DNA of 64,000 nucleotides. Source: JASHPR01 sp963844655. GTDB lineage: Bacteria > Actinomycetota > Actinomycetes > Streptosporangiales > Streptosporangiaceae. A model generated the notes under the pieces. It saw only the letters and a list, made by a program, of their open reading frames with translations, did not search any database and was not told the origin of the DNA. The DNA is taken from positions 434,001 to 498,000 of the forward strand of contig CAWJPA010000007.1 in assembly GCA_963844655.1 (NCBI GenBank). The letters run 5' to 3'. This document shows, piece after piece, positions 7,931-15,751 of this stretch; position 1 is the first letter of the stretch, and each line of letters begins with the position of its first letter. Both the position numbers and the translations under genes were made by a program.

Positions 7931-9151
7931 ATGTTCACTGGGCACATTCACGAGCTTGGCGCGGTCGACAGCTTTGACGGTGAGCGCCTGCGGGTCCGCG
8001 CGCCCGAGAGCCGGCCCGCGATCGCCGTGGGCAGTTCGGTCTGCGTCAGCGGGGTGCGTCTGACCGTGCAGGATCTCGGTGACCACGTCTTCGGGGTCAC
8101 GATCGCGGCCGAAACCCGGCAGCGGTCGGTCTTCGACTCCCTGGGCGCCGGTGATCCGGTCAACATTGAATTGCCGCTGGCGGTCGGTGATCCGCTGAAC
8201 GGGCACCTGGTCCAGGGGTACGTCGACGCGGTGGGCAAGGTCGCGCGGGTCGATCAGGCCGGGGGCTGCACGCGGGCCTGGATCAGGCCGCCAGAGCGGC
8301 TTATTCCCGAACTCGTGGCCAAAGCGCCGATCGCGGTCGACGGGGTCAGCGTGACCATCGCGGAACGGCTGCGGGACCGGTTCTCGATCGACGTTCTGCC
8401 GGTCACCCGCGAGGCCACCACGCTGGACCGGCTGGAGCCCGGCCGCCGGGTGAACCTGGAGCCCGACCTGGTCAGCCGGCTGGTCGCCCGCCGCCCCCGG
8501 TCCGCCCGCGCGGAACTGCCCCGGGTGCTGTCCGCGCTGGACGGCGCCGGTCACGTCAGCGGCCGCAGCGGCGTGCGGCAGGCCGTCGCCCGGCTCGCCG
8601 CCGGCGGCGGCGTCGCGGTGTGGGACCCGGACGCGGAAAGCGAGGGCGATGTGATCTTCGGAGGCGCGAGGATGCGTCCGGACGCGTTCACGTTCCTGCT
8701 GACCGAGGTGTGCGGGCACCCGACGGTGCCGTGCGCGCCCGAGGTACTTGACCGGCTGGACATCGGCCCGATGCCGGGTCCCGGCGACCGGCACGGCACC
8801 GCGTTCCACGTCCCCGTCGACCTCGCGCAGGGCACGGGGACCGGCGTGTCCGCGGCGGAGCGCGCGGCCACGGTGCGCCGACTCGCGCACCCCGGGGCTG
8901 TCCCGGCCGACTTCCTGCGGCCGGGCCACGTGTACCCGCTGCGGGCCAGGCCGGGCCTGCTGGCCGAGCGCGCCGGGCACACCGAGGCCACGGTCGCGCT
9001 GTGCGCCGCGGCGGGCCTGCCACCGGTGGGCGTGTGCTGCGAGGTCATGAACCGGGACGGGAGCATGGCCAGCGCCGCCGACCTCGAGGTCGCGGCGCTG
9101 CGCTGGGGCCTGCCGCTGGTCGAGATGGCCGACCTGAAGGCCTGGCTGTAA
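7931..9151 (+). CDS. Riboflavin synthase - 3,4-dihydroxy-2-butanone-4-phosphate synthase fusion
   Basis: 406 residues; ATG 7931 has GAGGGG 9 bases upstream. Residues 1-200 are a riboflavin synthase alpha chain with two lumazine-binding repeats (MFTGHIHELGAV; LVQGYVDAVGKV; VDGVSVTI; TTLDRLEPGRRVNLEPD). Residues about 205-406 are a RibB-type DHBP synthase: ESEGD, RHGTAF, TGVSAAERAAT, RPGHVYPL, ERAGHTEAT and CCEVM are all present. One chain would thus make the four-carbon precursor from ribulose 5-phosphate and also carry out the final lumazine dismutation. The usual riboflavin genes ribD, ribA and ribH are not nearby. Some synthase positions differ from typical (QGYVD instead of QGHVD; SVCVSGVRLTV instead of the usual NGVCLTV), so the synthase half may be altered. 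It is controlled by the upstream FMN riboswitch and faces the restriction enzyme gene with 5 bases between stops. Confidence 0.88.
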   Translation: MFTGHIHELGAVDSFDGERLRVRAPESRPAIAVGSSVCVSGVRLTVQDLGDHVFGVTIAAETRQRSVFDSLGAGDPVNIELPLAVGDPLNGHLVQGYVDAVGKVARVDQAGGCTRAWIRPPERLIPELVAKAPIAVDGVSVTIAERLRDRFSIDVLPVTREATTLDRLEPGRRVNLEPDLVSRLVARRPRSARAELPRVLSALDGAGHVSGRSGVRQAVARLAAGGGVAVWDPDAESEGDVIFGGARMRPDAFTFLLTEVCGHPTVPCAPEVLDRLDIGPMPGPGDRHGTAFHVPVDLAQGTGTGVSAAERAATVRRLAHPGAVPADFLRPGHVYPLRARPGLLAERAGHTEATVALCAAAGLPPVGVCCEVMNRDGSMASAADLEVAALRWGLPLVEMADLKAWL

Positions 9152-9156
9152 CCGGG

Positions 9157-10131
9157 TCACCCCACCACCCGGCCCGCCTCCCACCGGGGCACCTCCGGCG
9201 CGGCGACCACCGGGTCCCCGGGCCGTGCGATGGCCCAGTGCTCACCATCGATCACGGCGACCGGGCCGTTACGCTCCGGCCGCGCCGCAATCACCCGCAC
9301 GGAAATGAACTCGCCCTTCTCCGGAGCGGGCAGCCCCAGGGACGTGGCCACCAGCGGATCGTTCTCCTGGTGCCCGAGGACGAGGATGCCCTCGGGACGG
9401 AGCTGGGTGCGTGCGCCGCCGTTGCCGCGGGCGCGTTTCATGAAGTCATCCTGCTGCGCCACGGTGGCCAGCTCGGCCCGGCGGATGATGCGCCGCTGGA
9501 CCAGCCGGAACAGCTCGTTGGTCTTGGCCTGGCCGTGCTGCGGGCCCTGCCGGGCCCGGGCGCCGAAGATGCGCTCGCGCACGCCGGGGTCGAGGTGCAG
9601 GAACAGGTTCTCGGCGAGCCGCCCGTGGTCCGGCCACAGCCTGCGGATGTGGGCCCGGGCGGCTGCGGTCAGCTGATGTTTGGCGTCCCGGTTGGAGCCC
9701 GGGCGCAGGAACGTGGGGCGCACCCGGACGAGTCCCGCCATCCAGGAGCTGTCCGCGTCGCTCGCGGTGATCACGAGGCACAGGTGGCCGATCGCTTCCG
9801 GCGGCAGCTCCCAGCCGCCGTGGCTCATCGAGTACTTGCAGTCGACCTCGATGCCCGCGATCCGGTAGTCGGTGGCGTCGCCGTCGTCGAAGCCGAACTG
9901 CCGGTGCAGGTTGATCTCAACCAGCGTGCCCATGTGGGTCTTCTCGGTCTTGCGGAGCTGGTCGTAGTTCCAGCGGCCGGAGTGCTGGCCGTCGTAGAGC
10001 TGGTCGAGGGTGTCCCGCAGCACCGCGGCGACCTGGTCTCCGCTGCGGTCCATCCGGTACAGCTCCGCCTCGACCATGTCGAGCTCGGGATCGTCCCCGA
10101 AGGGGAGCTGTTCCTGCCAGATCGCGCTCAC
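9157..10131 (-). CDS. NaeI-family type IIE restriction endonuclease
   Basis: 324 residues from GTG 10131 (a longer frame to 10170 exists), close to the 317 of NaeI, which it matches along its whole length by recall: DTLDQLYDGQ, KTEKTH, GTLVEINLHRQF, IAGIEVDCKYSMS, WPDHG, ATVAQQDDFMKR, RPEGILVLGHQ. The PD-(D/E)xK residues are E72, D88, D97 and K99, each offset by two from NaeI E70, D86, D95 and K97. The ligase-like TLDQLYDGQ element keeps Leu at 45, the position equivalent to NaeI L43, where Lys gives topoisomerase activity. The C-terminal half matches the CAP-like effector-DNA domain. NaeI cuts GCCGGC. No methyltransferase gene is present anywhere in the window. It lies 87 bases downstream of the response regulator on the same strand. 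Confidence 0.93.
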   Translation of the reverse strand: MSAIWQEQLPFGDDPELDMVEAELYRMDRSGDQVAAVLRDTLDQLYDGQHSGRWNYDQLRKTEKTHMGTLVEINLHRQFGFDDGDATDYRIAGIEVDCKYSMSHGGWELPPEAIGHLCLVITASDADSSWMAGLVRVRPTFLRPGSNRDAKHQLTAAARAHIRRLWPDHGRLAENLFLHLDPGVRERIFGARARQGPQHGQAKTNELFRLVQRRIIRRAELATVAQQDDFMKRARGNGGARTQLRPEGILVLGHQENDPLVATSLGLPAPEKGEFISVRVIAARPERNGPVAVIDGEHWAIARPGDPVVAAPEVPRWEAGRVVG

Positions 10132-10218
10132 GTCGCCTCGCCTGTCCCGCTGCCGTGCCGATCCTCCCACGCCAGGCGGCCCGATCCCGGGACCGCGGCG
10201 CCAGGTCAGCGCCGCTCC

Positions 10219-10935
10219 CTAAACGCCGGGGGTGATGAGGCCGGTTTCGTAGGCGAGGACCACGGCCTGGGCGCGGTCGCGGAGGTCGAGCTTGGCCAGG
10301 ATGCGGCTGACGTGGGTCTTGGTGGTCTGCTCGGCGATGAACAGGGTGTCGCTGATCTCGGTGTTGGACATGCCGCGGGCTATCAGCTTGAGTACCTCGG
10401 TCTCCCGGGCGGTGAGCGCGCCGATCCCCGGGTGTTCCGCAGACGGCGGGGAGCTGGGCGACGGCTGACGGGTGAAGTCGGCGATCAGCCGCCGGGTCAC
10501 CGACGGGGCGAGCAGGGCGTCACCGGCGGCCACCACGCGGACCGCCTGCACCAGCTCCGCGGCGGTCGCGTCCTTGAGCAGGAACCCGCTGGCGCCGGCG
10601 CGCAGCGCCGCGTAGACGTAGTCGTCCAGATCGAAGGTGGTCAGCATCAGCACCCGGACCGGGCGCGGGCCTGGCTCGGCGCCGAGGATCTGGCGGGCTG
10701 CCTCCAGGCCGTCCATGACCGGCATCCGCACGTCCATCAGCACGACATCGGGCCGCAGGTGACGGGCCTGGCGGACCGCCTCGGCCCCGTCGGCGGCCTG
10801 CCCCACGACGGCCATGCCGGGCTGGGCCGCGAGCACCGCGGCGAAGCCCTCGCGCACCATCGCCTGGTCGTCGGCGATCAGGCACCGCGTGGTCAGGGCA
10901 GCCGGTGCGGCGGCCGGGCCGCTGCCTGCGGTCAT
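10219..10935 (-). CDS. NarL/FixJ-family response regulator
   Basis: 238 residues. The receiver has the acidic pair ADD near residue 21-23, phospho-acceptor D68 (VVLMDVRMPVMDG), T100 and K121. The C-terminal LuxR-type HTH (about 173-235) reads LTARETEVLKLIARGMSN...KTHVSRILAKLDLRDR. ATG 10935 overlaps the stop of the histidine kinase (ATGA), so the pair is co-translated. A dyad at 12376-12391, in the divergent promoter region, is a plausible binding site, linking the pair to the MacAB-like efflux genes on the other side. Confidence 0.93.
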   Translation of the reverse strand: MTAGSGPAAAPAALTTRCLIADDQAMVREGFAAVLAAQPGMAVVGQAADGAEAVRQARHLRPDVVLMDVRMPVMDGLEAARQILGAEPGPRPVRVLMLTTFDLDDYVYAALRAGASGFLLKDATAAELVQAVRVVAAGDALLAPSVTRRLIADFTRQPSPSSPPSAEHPGIGALTARETEVLKLIARGMSNTEISDTLFIAEQTTKTHVSRILAKLDLRDRAQAVVLAYETGLITPGV

Positions 10936-12317
10936 GCCGCGGCGTTGAGCGGGAGGACCGCGGAGACGACGAACCCGCCGTCGGGGGAGCGGCCGGCCGA
11001 CAGCGACCCGCCCAGCAGGGCGACCCGCTCGCGCATCCCGGCCAGTCCCTGACCAGCCCCCGCGGTAGGCCAGGAAGCGGGCGGGTCTGGGTTCTGCCCG
11101 GGCCCGTTCGCGACCCGGAGCAGCACCGCGCCGGCGTCGTGGTCCACCGAGACCGTCACGGCCGCGCCCGGCGCGTGCCGCGAGGCGTTCGACAGCGATT
11201 CCTGCACGATCCGGTAGGCACACACCCCTATCCCCGCGGGCACCCGATCGCAGGCCGGCGGCGACGACAGCGCGACCGCCACCCCGGCCTGCCTGGCCGC
11301 CTCGACCAGCACCGGCAGGTCGGCCAGATGCGGCTGCGGCGCCAGCGCGGCAGGCTCGTCCTGGCGCAGCACGCCCAGCAGCCGCCGCATATCGGCCAGC
11401 GCCTCCCGGGCCGCCCCGCTCAGCGAGCCGAACTCCTCGGCCACCGGACCGGGCAGCCCGGCCAGCCGGTACGGCGCGGTCTCCGCCCGCACCGCGATCA
11501 GCGACATGTGATGGGCCACCACGTCGTGCAGCTCGCGGGCGATCTTCGCGCGTTCTTCCAGCACCGTCCGGCGGGCCTGCTCCAGCTCGGCCCGCTCGGC
11601 CTGCCCGGCCGCCGCCTGCTGGGCCCGGCGCCGTGACCCGGCCGCGTCCACCGCCACGGCCGCCGCCGTGAACGCCACGCTGACCAGCACCCCCGACAGC
11701 AGCCCGGGCCGGGCGTACCCGTGCAGCCACCACCCCGCCAGCGTCAGCGCCCACACCCAGGCGAGCACCGGTCGCGGGTGGCGCACCCCGGCCGCGCAGA
11801 ACAGGACCACGAGCACCACGAGCTGCACCGGACCCCACGGCCACGCGCCCCACCAGGAGATGTGCAGCACCGGGGTCAGCACCAGAGCCAGCCAGGCCAG
11901 CCGCCAGCCCAGCAGCGGATACCTGGCCGCCAGCGGCAGCGGCACCACCACCGCCACGGCGGCCAGGACGCCCAGGACGATCATCCCCATCGGCCTGATC
12001 GCCATGAACAGCAGGGGAGGAGACGCCACCTTGACGGTGCGCGGGCCAGCGCGCGGGCCAATGAAAATCTGGTTCACGGTCACCTGGTGCCAGTTAGTGA
12101 ACACGCCGCTCAGGAGGGCAAAGTTGGCCAGGCTGGCCAGGCTCGCCAGGCAGAGCAGCAGCGTCGCCACGGTCAGCGCGGCGAATACGGCCCGGCGCTG
12201 CCACGGCGAGCGCCAGGCCGGGGCCGGATCGGGACCGACCAGCACCTGGATCAGCCCCCGCCCGGCCTGGAGCGCCACCGCGGCGGCGCGGGTCGCCTGC
12301 GGGGTTGTGCCGGTCAT
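10932..12317 (-). CDS. NarL-system sensor histidine kinase (HisKA_3)
   Basis: 461 residues from ATG 12317 (an upstream in-frame ATG at 12353 is possible). Residues about 42-225 hold several membrane segments with a short extracytoplasmic part near 72-100. The dimerisation/phospho-acceptor helix is ERAKIARELHDVVAHHMS with H264, followed by a HATPase domain (VCAYRIVQESLSNASRHAPG ... GAGQGLAGMRERVALLGG). It lacks a recognisable PAS or HAMP domain, like the many actinobacterial kinases that sense membrane-active compounds. It phosphorylates the coupled regulator downstream. The neighbouring efflux genes suggest it senses an envelope or drug signal; that is inference. Confidence 0.92.
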   Translation of the reverse strand: MTGTTPQATRAAAVALQAGRGLIQVLVGPDPAPAWRSPWQRRAVFAALTVATLLLCLASLASLANFALLSGVFTNWHQVTVNQIFIGPRAGPRTVKVASPPLLFMAIRPMGMIVLGVLAAVAVVVPLPLAARYPLLGWRLAWLALVLTPVLHISWWGAWPWGPVQLVVLVVLFCAAGVRHPRPVLAWVWALTLAGWWLHGYARPGLLSGVLVSVAFTAAAVAVDAAGSRRRAQQAAAGQAERAELEQARRTVLEERAKIARELHDVVAHHMSLIAVRAETAPYRLAGLPGPVAEEFGSLSGAAREALADMRRLLGVLRQDEPAALAPQPHLADLPVLVEAARQAGVAVALSSPPACDRVPAGIGVCAYRIVQESLSNASRHAPGAAVTVSVDHDAGAVLLRVANGPGQNPDPPASWPTAGAGQGLAGMRERVALLGGSLSAGRSPDGGFVVSAVLPLNAAA

Positions 12318-12375
12318 GCTCTTCACGCTGTCAGGGTAAGCCGCCCAGGTCACGCCGTCGTCCCGCCCGAGGTTG

Positions 12376-12391
12376 TCATACCCAGGTATGA
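12376..12391. promoter_or_regulatory. Dyad TCATACC-N2-GGTATGA in the divergent promoter region
   Basis: A perfect 7-bp inverted repeat with a 2-base spacer lies between the kinase gene (start 12317, minus) and the efflux adaptor (start 12527, plus). A further half-site GGTATGA occurs at 12425-12431. Size and symmetry fit a NarL-type regulator dimer, so autoregulation and control of the efflux operon are likely. Binding is inferred only. Confidence 0.5.
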
Positions 12392-12526
12392 GCGAATCCG
12401 GGCGCTACGGCCCGCTACCGCGGTGGTATGACCCCGATTTGGCTCCCTGGCGTGACGACGCACCGTCGATCAGGCGGGCAGCCTTGGGCGCGGTGGAAGG
12501 GCCGGCCAGCGGAGAGGGGTGACGGG

Positions 12527-13783
12527 ATGAGCGACGACCGCAGGATAAGCCTGCGGAGGATCCTGTCCCGGCCCTTCATCGTGGCGGGCGTGGTCCTCGT
12601 CGTGGTCGGCGGGTCGATCGGGGCCTGGGCGGTGACCCGGCCTGCCGCTTCGGCCAACCCGTCTTACCGGCTGTTCCCCGCGGTCAGGACCACCCTGCGC
12701 CAGACCCTCTCCGCCTCAGGCACCATCGAGCCGACGACGACCGACACGCTCAGCTTCAGCGCTGCCGGTCAGGTCACCTCGGTCTACGCCGCGGTCGGGC
12801 AGCGGGTGACAGAGGGGCAGAACCTGGCCACGATGGAGTCCGCGTCGCTCCAGGCCCAGGTGGCCCAGGCCAAGGCCACGCTGGCCGAGGACGAGTCGCG
12901 GCTCTCCCAGGACGAGGCCGCCGCCGCGTCCAGCGCGCAGATCGCGGCCGACCAGGCGACGGTCAACGCCGACCAGTCCCAGGTGGAGAGCGCGGAGACG
13001 GCCCTCAGCGGCGCCACGCTGACCGCGCCGATCGACGGGATCGTGGCCACGGTCGGGCTCACCGTCGGTGAGCAGGTGAGCGGCGGGTCCGGCAGCGGGG
13101 GCGGCGGTGCCGACAGTGGCGGCGGCGCGGACAGCGGGTCCGGCGCGGACGGCGGGTCCGGGGGCGGCGGGGACAGCGGCAGCGGCTCAGGCGGCAGCGA
13201 CTCGGGCAGCTCCGAGACGTCGATCACCGTGATCAGCGCCAGCGACGTGGTCAACGCCAGCGTCGGTGCGAGCGTGGTCGACCACATCAAGGTCGGCGAC
13301 CAGGTAGTGATCACCACCGAGGGGGCCAACGGCCCGGTCAGCGGCACGGTCGCCTCGATCGGCCTGACCGCCGACACCAGCTCCGGCGTGGCCACGTTCC
13401 CCGTGGTCATCGACGTCACCGGCACCCCGTCCGGCCTGTACGCGGGGGCCTCGGCCTCGGTCACGATCATCTACCACCAGCTCGCGGACGCGCTCGCGGT
13501 GCCGGCCGCCGCGATCCTCCCCGGGCCCGCGGGGAAGGCTGTCGTCCACACGATGGTGAACGGCCGCCAGGTCACCAAGACGGTTACCACCGGGCTCACC
13601 GTGAACGGGCTGACCCAGATCACCAGCGGGCTGACCGCGGGCGATCGGGTGGTCGTGAACCTGGTCAACATCAGCCCCGGGGGTTCAGGTAACGGCCCGG
13701 GCGGCGGCAGCGGTGTCTTCGTCGGTCCCGGCGGGCACGTGATCCAGGTCAACGGCGGCCCGCTCGGCGGGATCGGCGGCTGA
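12527..13783 (+). CDS. Efflux periplasmic-adaptor (MacA/HlyD-like) protein, first copy
   Basis: 418 residues from ATG 12527 with a GAGGGGTGACGGG region upstream. There is a short cytoplasmic N-terminus, then one membrane anchor (about 16-38: FIVAGVVLVVVGGSIGAW). A biotinyl-lipoyl-like half-motif follows (SAAGQVTSVYAAVGQRVTEGQNL), then an alanine-rich coiled-coil hairpin (QAQVAQAKATLAEDESRLSQDEAAAA), the second lipoyl half (LTAPIDGIVATVGLTVGEQV) and a beta-barrel region. A Gly/Ser/Asp-rich disordered insert of about 50 residues follows the second lipoyl half. It would link the MacB-like permease to the cell surface. It heads an operon with the ATPase 3 bases downstream and the permease. Confidence 0.88.
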   Translation: MSDDRRISLRRILSRPFIVAGVVLVVVGGSIGAWAVTRPAASANPSYRLFPAVRTTLRQTLSASGTIEPTTTDTLSFSAAGQVTSVYAAVGQRVTEGQNLATMESASLQAQVAQAKATLAEDESRLSQDEAAAASSAQIAADQATVNADQSQVESAETALSGATLTAPIDGIVATVGLTVGEQVSGGSGSGGGGADSGGGADSGSGADGGSGGGGDSGSGSGGSDSGSSETSITVISASDVVNASVGASVVDHIKVGDQVVITTEGANGPVSGTVASIGLTADTSSGVATFPVVIDVTGTPSGLYAGASASVTIIYHQLADALAVPAAAILPGPAGKAVVHTMVNGRQVTKTVTTGLTVNGLTQITSGLTAGDRVVVNLVNISPGGSGNGPGGGSGVFVGPGGHVIQVNGGPLGGIGG

Positions 13784-13786
13784 CCG

Positions 13787-14482
13787 GTGAGCCTCATCGA
13801 GCTGACCGACGTGACCAAGGCCTACCGCACCGGGTCCCTCAGCGTGGCCGCCCTGGCCGGGATCACGCTCACCATCGACGACGGGGAGTACGTCGCGGTC
13901 ATGGGGCCGTCCGGATCAGGCAAGTCGACGCTGATGCACATCATCGGCTGCCTCGACGTGCCGACCACGGGCCGCTACCAGCTGGCCGGGGAGGATGCGG
14001 GCGCGATGTCGGAGGACCAGCTCGCCGACGTGCGCAACCGGCGCATCGGGTTCGTCTTCCAGCAGTTCAACCTGCTGGCCACGATGTCCGCCTGGCGCAA
14101 CGTGGAGCTGCCGCTCACCTACGGCGGCGTGGGCCGGGCGGAGCGGCGCAGGCGGGCCGCTGCCGCACTGGACCAGGTCGGCCTCGGGGGCCGGGCCCAG
14201 CACCGCCCGGGCGAGCTCTCCGGCGGGGAGCAGCAGCGGGTCGCGATCGCCCGGGCGCTGGTCACCGAGCCTGACCTGCTGCTCGCGGACGAGCCGACCG
14301 GCAACCTCGACTCGGCCTCGACCGCGGAGATCCTCGGCCTGCTCGACGACCTGCACGGCACCGGCCGCACCGTCGTGGTGATCACCCACGAGGCCGACGT
14401 CGCCCGCCGGTCCCAGCGCATCGTGCGCCTGCTCGACGGCCTGGTGTCCGAGGACACCGCGTCCGCGGCGGCGGTGCCGTGA
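13787..14482 (+). CDS. MacB/LolD-type ABC transporter ATP-binding protein
   Basis: 231 residues from GTG 13787, 3 bases after the adaptor stop. Walker A is GPSGSGKST, the Q-loop is FVFQQFNLL, the signature is LSGGEQQR, Walker B is LLLADEPTGNLDS, and the switch His is in VITHEAD. The MacB/LolD subclass is shown by HIIGCLDVPTTGRY and LPLTYGG. It energises the permease encoded 10 bases downstream. Confidence 0.95.
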   Translation: MSLIELTDVTKAYRTGSLSVAALAGITLTIDDGEYVAVMGPSGSGKSTLMHIIGCLDVPTTGRYQLAGEDAGAMSEDQLADVRNRRIGFVFQQFNLLATMSAWRNVELPLTYGGVGRAERRRRAAAALDQVGLGGRAQHRPGELSGGEQQRVAIARALVTEPDLLLADEPTGNLDSASTAEILGLLDDLHGTGRTVVVITHEADVARRSQRIVRLLDGLVSEDTASAAAVP

Positions 14483-14492
14483 TGGAGGCCCA

Positions 14493-15722
14493 GTGAACTG
14501 GCGGGAGACGCTGCGGACCGGGCTCGAAGCCGTCCGCTCGCACCGGCTCCGCTCCGCCCTGACCATGCTCGGCATCCTGATCGGGATCGCGGCGGTGATC
14601 CTCACCGTCGGGTTCGGCGAGGGCGCGTCCGCGCAGATCCGGACCCAGATCAACGCGCTGGGCACGAACCTGCTGATCATCACCCCGGGGAGCGCGTCCA
14701 GTTCCGGCGGGGTGATCAGCCCGCTGGGTTCCGCCACCACGCTGACCCTGCAGGATGCCGGCGCCCTCGCGTCCAGAACCGCCGCGCCGGACATCGCCGC
14801 GGTCACCCCGACCTCGGTAACCGTGCAGACCCTGACCGCGGGCACGTCCAACTGGACCACCAGCGTGGTGGGCACCACGCCCACCTGGCTGAGGATCCGG
14901 GCCCGGTCCCTGGCGGAGGGCCGGTTCCTGACCGCGGCCGACGAGAAGAGCGTGGCGGACGTCACCGTGCTCGGCCCGACCACGGCCAGCAAGCTGTTCG
15001 GGCACAGCAACCCGCTCGGCCAGACGGTCAACATCAACGGCGTCCCGCTCGAGGTCGTCGGCGTCCTGGCGTCGGCTGGCGCGTCCTCCAGCGCCACCAA
15101 CGAGGACGACCAGGCGCTGGTCCCCATGTCCACGCTGAACCAGCAGATCGGCGGTGCGCCAGCGACCTCGGTGAGCACCATCTACGTGGAGGCCAGCTCG
15201 CCGTCCACCCTGTCCGCCGCCTACCAGGAGGCGAACGCGCTGCTGCTCAACCTGCACGGGGTCAGCGCGAAGAACCCCGACTTCACCATCAACAGCCAGC
15301 AGTCGCTGCTCTCTACCGCGGGCTCGGTCAACAAGACGCTGACCGCGCTGCTGGCCGGGATCGCTGCGATCTCGCTGCTGGTGGGCGGCATCGGGGTCAT
15401 GAACATCATGCTGGTCTCGGTCACCGAGCGGATCCGCGAGATCGGCCTGCGCAAGGCGCTCGGCGCGACTCCCCGGGTGATCAGGCGCCAGTTCCTGGTC
15501 GAGGCCTCGCTGCTGGGCCTGGCCGGCGGGGTGCTGGGCGCGGCCGTCGGCCTGGCCGGCGCGGTGCTGCTGCCGCACCTGATCTCCAGCACGATCGCGA
15601 TCTCACCCGCTGCCACGGCCGGGGCGATCGCCGTCGCGGTCGTCATCGGCCTGGTCTTCGGCGTCTACCCGGCCGGCCGGGCCGCGCGGCTGGCCCCGAT
15701 CGACGCCCTGCGCACCGAATGA
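14493..15722 (+). CDS. MacB-type ABC transporter permease
   Basis: 409 residues from GTG 14493 with GGAGG at 14485-14489. TM1 near residues 20-45 is preceded by RSHRLRSALTMLGILIG, the usual MacB N-terminus. A large extracytoplasmic MacB_PCD domain follows (about 50-275). Three C-terminal membrane segments fit the FtsX-like fold (SLLVGGIGVMNIMLVSV; REIGLRKALGATPRVIRRQF; AVVIGLVFGVYPAGRAARL). This family uses mechanotransmission to drive export of peptides, lipids or macrolides. With the ATPase and adaptors it forms a tripartite-like pump; a Gram-positive outer component is not expected. Confidence 0.93.
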   Translation: MNWRETLRTGLEAVRSHRLRSALTMLGILIGIAAVILTVGFGEGASAQIRTQINALGTNLLIITPGSASSSGGVISPLGSATTLTLQDAGALASRTAAPDIAAVTPTSVTVQTLTAGTSNWTTSVVGTTPTWLRIRARSLAEGRFLTAADEKSVADVTVLGPTTASKLFGHSNPLGQTVNINGVPLEVVGVLASAGASSSATNEDDQALVPMSTLNQQIGGAPATSVSTIYVEASSPSTLSAAYQEANALLLNLHGVSAKNPDFTINSQQSLLSTAGSVNKTLTALLAGIAAISLLVGGIGVMNIMLVSVTERIREIGLRKALGATPRVIRRQFLVEASLLGLAGGVLGAAVGLAGAVLLPHLISSTIAISPAATAGAIAVAVVIGLVFGVYPAGRAARLAPIDALRTE

Positions 15723-15751
15723 CACGGCGCACCGAATGAGGAGCGAACGGA

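Noticed and set aside
9001..11052. Very long plus-strand open frame (683 codons)
   Set aside because: It runs antisense across the NaeI-type and response-regulator genes, has no family motifs and reflects GC-rich codon bias only. The same applies to the long antisense frames at 3678-4901, 7748-9184, 13916-15181, 17766-19067, 45178-47112 and 52374-54491.
9152..12317. A DNA methyltransferase partner hidden near the NaeI-type gene
   Set aside because: All frames around it are accounted for by the riboflavin fusion and the two-component genes; no PCQ/ENV-type or DPPY motifs are seen in either direction.
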